Positions 31,772 through 34,903 of a stretch of 34,903 nt of DNA are shown here, one piece after another. Source of the DNA: Gemmatimonadota bacterium (GTDB lineage Bacteria > Gemmatimonadota > Gemmatimonadetes > Gemmatimonadales > GWC2-71-9); NCBI GenBank assembly GCA_016177465.1, contig JACOVF010000068.1, positions 1 through 34,903 of the forward strand. Reading direction: 5' to 3'. Position 1 is the stretch's first letter; every line of letters starts with the position of its first letter. The notes beneath the pieces are model-generated. The model did not search any database and was not told where the DNA came from. It was given only the letters and a program-made list of their open reading frames with translations. Position numbers and translations under genes: made by a program.

Positions 31772-32233
31772 ATGCTGGGTTCATCGCCCCTCGTCATCGT
31801 TTCCGCCCTCTCCGCAGCACTCGTCGCCATCCCCCCCCTCGTGTGGCGACAGGACACTGCGGCGGAGGTCGCCGTGACCGTCGAGCGCTTCCACCGCGCG
31901 CTCCAGGCTGGCGACAGCAGTGCAGCCCTGGAGCTCCTCACCCCCGACGCCGTGATCCTGGAGGGCGGCGGCGGCGAGACGGTGGCCGAGTACCGGGCGC
32001 ATCACCTGCCGAGTGATATCGCGTTCGCCCAGGCCACGACCCGGGAGCCAGGGACGCCCAGCGTCTCGGTCCGTGGCGACGTGGCGTGGGTAGCCTCGGT
32101 GGGCCGAGTGCATGGGGAGTATCGAGGGCGCACGTTGGACCTGAACAGCGCCGAGCTGATGGTTCTGACCCGAACCGAAAGCGGTTGGCGGATTTCCGCG
32201 GTGCACTGGTCGTCCCGGTCGCGGGCGCAGTGA
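31772..32233 (+). CDS. exported SnoaL-like/DUF4440 protein
   Basis: A 153-aa protein with an N-terminal hydrophobic signal (about 7-25) and one NTF2-like fold domain (VERFHRALQAGDSSAALELL, then DAVILEGG, and a C-terminal SGWRISAVHWSS). This matches the DUF4440/SnoaL-like group, which binds small ligands in a cone-shaped pocket. No catalytic residue can be named. The ATG at 31772 has GGGAG at 6 nt. It is divergent from the membrane protein at 30957-31700. Confidence 0.85.
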   Translation: MLGSSPLVIVSALSAALVAIPPLVWRQDTAAEVAVTVERFHRALQAGDSSAALELLTPDAVILEGGGGETVAEYRAHHLPSDIAFAQATTREPGTPSVSVRGDVAWVASVGRVHGEYRGRTLDLNSAELMVLTRTESGWRISAVHWSSRSRAQ

Positions 32234-32322
32234 CTCCCGCGGGCGGCCGCCACGGCTCAGCTCAGAGGACGCGCGCTGACCGGGCCTGTGACCCGACCAG
32301 GGTACGCCGGGTATTCCGAGGT

Positions 32323-32823
32323 ATGAGAACTCATCGCTTGGTGACCGCCCTCATCCTGAGCCTCGCGCCCGCCGCGGCGTGCAAGCAGGGCAGCCTGCCG
32401 CTGGCGTCCGTCCCGCCGGGCGCCCAGGCGCTCTCGTTCACGCGGCTCGGCACCTGGTATTACAGCGGCATTCGCGAGGCCCGCCGGGTGGTCATTACCG
32501 ATCGCGCTCCGTGGCAAGCCGCCTGGGCCGAGCTCCACAGTCCTTTCACCCCCCAGCCGCCGCTCCCACCGGTGGATTTCGGCGAGGAGACCGTGGTGCT
32601 GGTCGCGATGGGTGAGCGGAGCAGCGGCGGCTACGGGATCGAGATCACGGGCGTGGCAGCCGACCCGGCCGGCCGCTACATCGAGGTGCTGGAAATGGCT
32701 CCCGGAATGGGGTGCGCGGTGACCCTGGCGCTCACTCAGCCGGTGGACGCGGTTGTCATGCCGGCCGCCCCCGCGGCCAGCGTGCGGTTTGTCGAGCGCA
32801 GGGAAACACGCGACTGCCGGTAG
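32323..32823 (+). CDS. PrcB-like (protease-complex associated) lipoprotein
   Basis: A 166-aa lipoprotein with lipobox PAAAC (C20). The C-terminal half, FGEETVVLVAMGERSSGGYGIEITGV and then a beta-rich end, fits the PrcB C-terminal domain, first known from the dentilisin protease complex of treponemes. Here it stands alone without a protease gene nearby. Start is the ATG at 32323 with GAGG upstream. The 128-nt gap after the stop (32824-32951) shows no gene or clear signal. Confidence 0.75.
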   Translation: MRTHRLVTALILSLAPAAACKQGSLPLASVPPGAQALSFTRLGTWYYSGIREARRVVITDRAPWQAAWAELHSPFTPQPPLPPVDFGEETVVLVAMGERSSGGYGIEITGVAADPAGRYIEVLEMAPGMGCAVTLALTQPVDAVVMPAAPAASVRFVERRETRDCR

Positions 32824-32951
32824 CCTCGCCGGCACGTCTCACCCTCGGCATCGGCACGCCGCGCTTGCGGCAGGTCGAGCGGCGGTTGTTTGCGGCGGTG
32901 CGCCGGCCCAGCATCAGGGCCACGGCACGGGCGGTTCGGACCCGTCCCGTG

Positions 32952-33398
32952 CTAGTCCCCCAGCCGCCGCGCCACCCGCGCCAGTCCTTCCGCTCCGAGC
33001 AACCCCCGCGCCATCGGAAACAGGATCTCGTTCTCACGGGCGATATGCGCGCGCAGCAGCTCCGCGAGCTCGAGCGCAGTGTCGGCCGTACGCTCCGCGT
33101 CCGCCGCGCGCAGCGCCGCCCCCAGCTCCCGCTCGAGCCGCCACAGTGTCTGGTGCTCGTCGATGAACGGCGCGGTGGGCGCGTCCTCCCCCAGCTCGGG
33201 GAAGAGCGCCCGTTCCTCGTTCAGGTTGTGCGCCTTGACCGGCCCCTCGAGGAACGCGTGGGCGTCGCGCGCCGCGGCGAAGTGCGGCGCCGGGTCGCCG
33301 ACCCCGCGCAGGGCGAGCGCCGCGTGCTCGAGCCGCGCCAGCGCCGCGAGCGCCTCGGCGTGCTCTCGCTCGAATCGGCGCAGGGCATCGCCGATCAT
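32952..33398 (-). CDS. hemerythrin HHE-domain protein
   Basis: A 148-aa four-helix-bundle protein with the ligand set of hemerythrin-like diiron proteins: H13, H57 and E61 (KAHNLNEE), H82 (DEHQ), H118 and E122 (HIARENEILFP). It may bind oxygen or act in iron-sulfur repair or nitrosative stress, as HHE proteins do. The ATG overlaps the alcohol dehydrogenase stop (ATGA, 33395-33398), so the two are coupled. Oxygen scavenging would fit an oxygen-sensitive pathway upstream in the operon. Confidence 0.92.
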   Translation of the reverse strand: MIGDALRRFEREHAEALAALARLEHAALALRGVGDPAPHFAAARDAHAFLEGPVKAHNLNEERALFPELGEDAPTAPFIDEHQTLWRLERELGAALRAADAERTADTALELAELLRAHIARENEILFPMARGLLGAEGLARVARRLGD

Positions 33399-34417
33399 GG
33401 CGCAACGACCCAGCGGACGCCCTCGCCGCGGCGCAGCCGGTCGAAGCCCGTGTTGATCTCGGCGAGCGGCAGAGTCCCGCTCACGATCGGCTCGAGCTGC
33501 AAGGTGCCGGCGGCGACGAGGGCTAGGATCTCCCGGTACTCCCCCGCCCCGCAGCCCAGGCTTCCGACCACCTCCAGCTCGTAGTACATCAACCGCGCAG
33601 CCGAGATGGACACCGGCTCGGGCGAGTAGCCGATCACGCACAGGCGGCCACCGCGGCGCAACAAGCCGAACGCCAGCTCGATCGTCGCCGGGCTGCCGAT
33701 CGCCTCGATGGCGACGTCCGCCCCGCCGTCGGTGAGCTGGCGGATCTTCTTGTCGATCCGCCGGATGCCCGTCGTGTTTATCACCACGGCGGCACCGAGC
33801 CGCTTCGCCAGGTCGAGGCGGGCGTCGTTCAGGTCGAGCGCGATCACCCGGCCGCCGGCCGCCGCGGCGCATTGCACCACGTTCAGCCCCACGCCGCCGC
33901 AGCCGACCACGACCACCGACTCACCCAGCCGCACCCGCGCGCGCCGCCGCACCGCGTGGAACGGCGTCGACAGCGCGTCGGCGATGACGCAGGCGCGCTC
34001 CAAGGGCAGCTCCGGCGGCACGGGAAGGAGGTCCTTGCCAGGCACGGTGATCATCTCGGCGTAGCCGCCGTCGATGTTGTTGCCGAGCATCACCATCTGG
34101 CTGCACAGGTTCTCGCGTCCCTGGCGGCAGTACTCGCAGTACCCGCAACCCAGCACCGAGGGGATGAGGACGCGATCTCCAACGACGCGCCCGGTGACGC
34201 CCGGCCCCAGCTCCGCCACGATCCCCGCCGCCTCGTGGCCGAGGATCAGGGGAGGCGCCTTGAACGTCTTCACGCCGTGGTCGAGGTAGTGGAGATCGGT
34301 GTGGCACAGCCCGCACCCCGCGATGCGGACCAGCACTTCCCCCGCTCCGGGACGCGGGGTCGGCACGTCGGCGATTTCGAGCGGCCGGTTGGGGCCGTAG
34401 AACACGGCTGCCTTCAT
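33395..34417 (-). CDS. zinc alcohol dehydrogenase, 6-hydroxycyclohexene-carboxyl-CoA dehydrogenase-like
   Basis: A 340-aa MDR-superfamily NAD(P)-dependent dehydrogenase. Catalytic zinc residues C38 (CGLCHTD) and H61-E62 (GHE) are present. The structural zinc has C91, C94, C97 and C105, and a GCGGVG dinucleotide motif follows. The opening MKAAVFYGPNRPLEIADVP and the DLHYLDHGVKTFKAPPLILG region recall the branch that includes 6-hydroxycyclohex-1-ene-1-carboxyl-CoA dehydrogenase of benzoyl-CoA degradation. The BadF/BcrA-type gene upstream supports that. General alcohol dehydrogenase remains possible. The ATG directly follows the preceding stop. Confidence 0.88.
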   Translation of the reverse strand: MKAAVFYGPNRPLEIADVPTPRPGAGEVLVRIAGCGLCHTDLHYLDHGVKTFKAPPLILGHEAAGIVAELGPGVTGRVVGDRVLIPSVLGCGYCEYCRQGRENLCSQMVMLGNNIDGGYAEMITVPGKDLLPVPPELPLERACVIADALSTPFHAVRRRARVRLGESVVVVGCGGVGLNVVQCAAAAGGRVIALDLNDARLDLAKRLGAAVVINTTGIRRIDKKIRQLTDGGADVAIEAIGSPATIELAFGLLRRGGRLCVIGYSPEPVSISAARLMYYELEVVGSLGCGAGEYREILALVAAGTLQLEPIVSGTLPLAEINTGFDRLRRGEGVRWVVAP

Positions 34418-34630
34418 TCATTTCCTCCGGCGCGTGTAGATCACGCGGAACAGGCCGGCCTGTGCCAGCCCGCAGGACTCGCACTCATCGCGCAGGTCCT
34501 CGGGGTCGAGCGGCTCAACCCGCACGTCGAACCCGGCCCAGGTGTACAGCTCGACCGCTTCCTGCGCTCGCGCGGGGTCGGCCACGAAGCGCCGCTCCCA
34601 GCCCTCGTCAGGCGCCGGCGGCCGGAGCAT
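34418..34630 (-). CDS. small unknown protein between BadF-like and dehydrogenase genes
   Basis: A 70-aa soluble protein with a conserved-looking core, RFVADPARAQEAVELYTWAGFDVRVEPLDPEDL, a C-x-x-C pair (DECESCGLA) and a basic end. I do not know a named family. It overlaps the BadF-like gene by 23 nt and its stop abuts the dehydrogenase ATG (TGA then ATG on the minus strand), so it is part of the operon. The CxxC could bind a metal. Confidence 0.75.
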   Translation of the reverse strand: MLRPPAPDEGWERRFVADPARAQEAVELYTWAGFDVRVEPLDPEDLRDECESCGLAQAGLFRVIYTRRRK

Positions 34631-34903
34631 GGGCCTCTTCGGCGGCGAGGCGGCGCAGGCGGCGCTGCCCCAGCAGCGCGGCGCCGAACGCCGCCGTGAA
34701 CTGCACCAGCTCCCCCGGCGGGACGTTGACCGCCGCGCCGAGCGCGCTGCGGACCACGTCTGCCATCCGCTCGAAGCGCAGGATCCCGCCGATGAGCGTG
34801 AACTCGGGCTCCATCCGCACCCGCTTCATGAGCTGCACCGAGCGGTCCACGAGGGAGACGATGGCGCCGTGCATGATGTCGGCGGGGGCCGAGCCCTCGG
34901 AGA
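34608..34903 (-). CDS. BadF/BadG/BcrA/BcrD-type ATPase, C-terminal part (5' end outside window)
   Basis: The last 97 codons of a gene entering from the right edge. The visible part has SEGSAPADIMHGAIVSLVDRSVQLMKRVRMEPEFTLIGGIL and ends with FGAALLGQRRLR, with no stop before the window edge. This is the C-terminal ASKHA fold segment (GGI/GGV, helix, ALGAA) of the ATPase subunits or activators of benzoyl-CoA reductase and 2-hydroxyacyl-CoA dehydratase. Those enzymes use ATP to drive low-potential electron transfer. Which member this is cannot be told without the N-terminal cysteines and catalytic subunits, which lie outside. Confidence 0.78.
   Translation of the reverse strand, partial: SEGSAPADIMHGAIVSLVDRSVQLMKRVRMEPEFTLIGGILRFERMADVVRSALGAAVNVPPGELVQFTAAFGAALLGQRRLRRLAAEEAHAPAAGA

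Noticed and set aside
1..34903. tRNA, rRNA, transposase, integrase, attachment site or replication origin
   Set aside because: None was seen in the gaps, which are all under about 250 nt apart from gene-end uncertainty.

Overview
This is high-GC bacterial DNA, and every gene looks chromosomal: no rRNA, tRNA, insertion sequence, phage gene or CRISPR array was seen. Several features point to Gemmatimonadota or a close relative. These are a Ser/Thr kinase fused to a TolB/FlgO-like domain and TPRs, Ig-like lipoproteins, many short-leader or leaderless promoters of TANNTT type, and intergenic hairpins. The assignment is inferred from gene style, not from a marker gene.

Layout. 1-2951 (minus): a thiol-redox and cytochrome-c-type group (CcmA-like ATPase, receiver protein, STAS protein, VKOR, DsbA-like thioredoxin, small unknown). 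3067-5340: a small unknown gene, a strong terminator, then a minus-strand envelope group (surface protein, OsmC, beta-barrel protein, CDP-alcohol phosphatidyltransferase). 5376-7747 (plus): a stand-alone cyclic-nucleotide-binding domain, an Ig-like lipoprotein, a SpeD-like protein without its catalytic residues, and DoxX. 7842-12554: a TPR protein and argJ divergent from one promoter region, a lipid-anchored DUF255 protein, a CDGSH iron-sulfur protein and a DUF5679 zinc-ribbon protein. 12627-16029: P5C dehydrogenase, a VOC protein and a histidine kinase, with hairpin and heptamer repeats between them. 16251-17522: an Ig-repeat lipoprotein ending in a type 1 copper domain.

17549-24540 is one formate dehydrogenase operon under a TTGACA-17-TACCGT promoter. 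It encodes a 2-TM protein, a Tat-exported molybdopterin catalytic subunit read through an in-frame UGA (selenocysteine 188, with a SECIS-like hairpin), a four-cluster iron-sulfur subunit, an NrfD-type quinone-side membrane subunit, a small lipoprotein, FdhE and a small unknown protein. The group should oxidise periplasmic formate and pass electrons to the quinone pool.

24583-30942 holds the kinase-TPR protein and then the most interesting locus. A 390-aa polytopic membrane protein (27274-28446) carries both metal-ligand patterns of PmoC/AmoC at identical spacing (D43/H47/H60 and D122/H126/H140). It is translationally coupled to a 520-aa protein with the PmoB layout: mature N-terminal His, periplasmic domain, two TM helices, and His-rich periplasmic domains. 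I read this as a divergent copper membrane monooxygenase-like system that I do not know to be described. A periplasmic metallo-beta-lactamase-fold hydrolase follows.

30957-34903: a membrane protein with a DD-peptidase-like His/Asp/His tail, a SnoaL/DUF4440-like protein, a PrcB-like lipoprotein, and a minus-strand operon cut by the window end (BadF/BcrA-type ATPase, small unknown, zinc alcohol dehydrogenase of the 6-hydroxycyclohexene-carboxyl-CoA dehydrogenase type, hemerythrin). That last group suggests an aromatic-CoA reduction cluster beyond the right edge.
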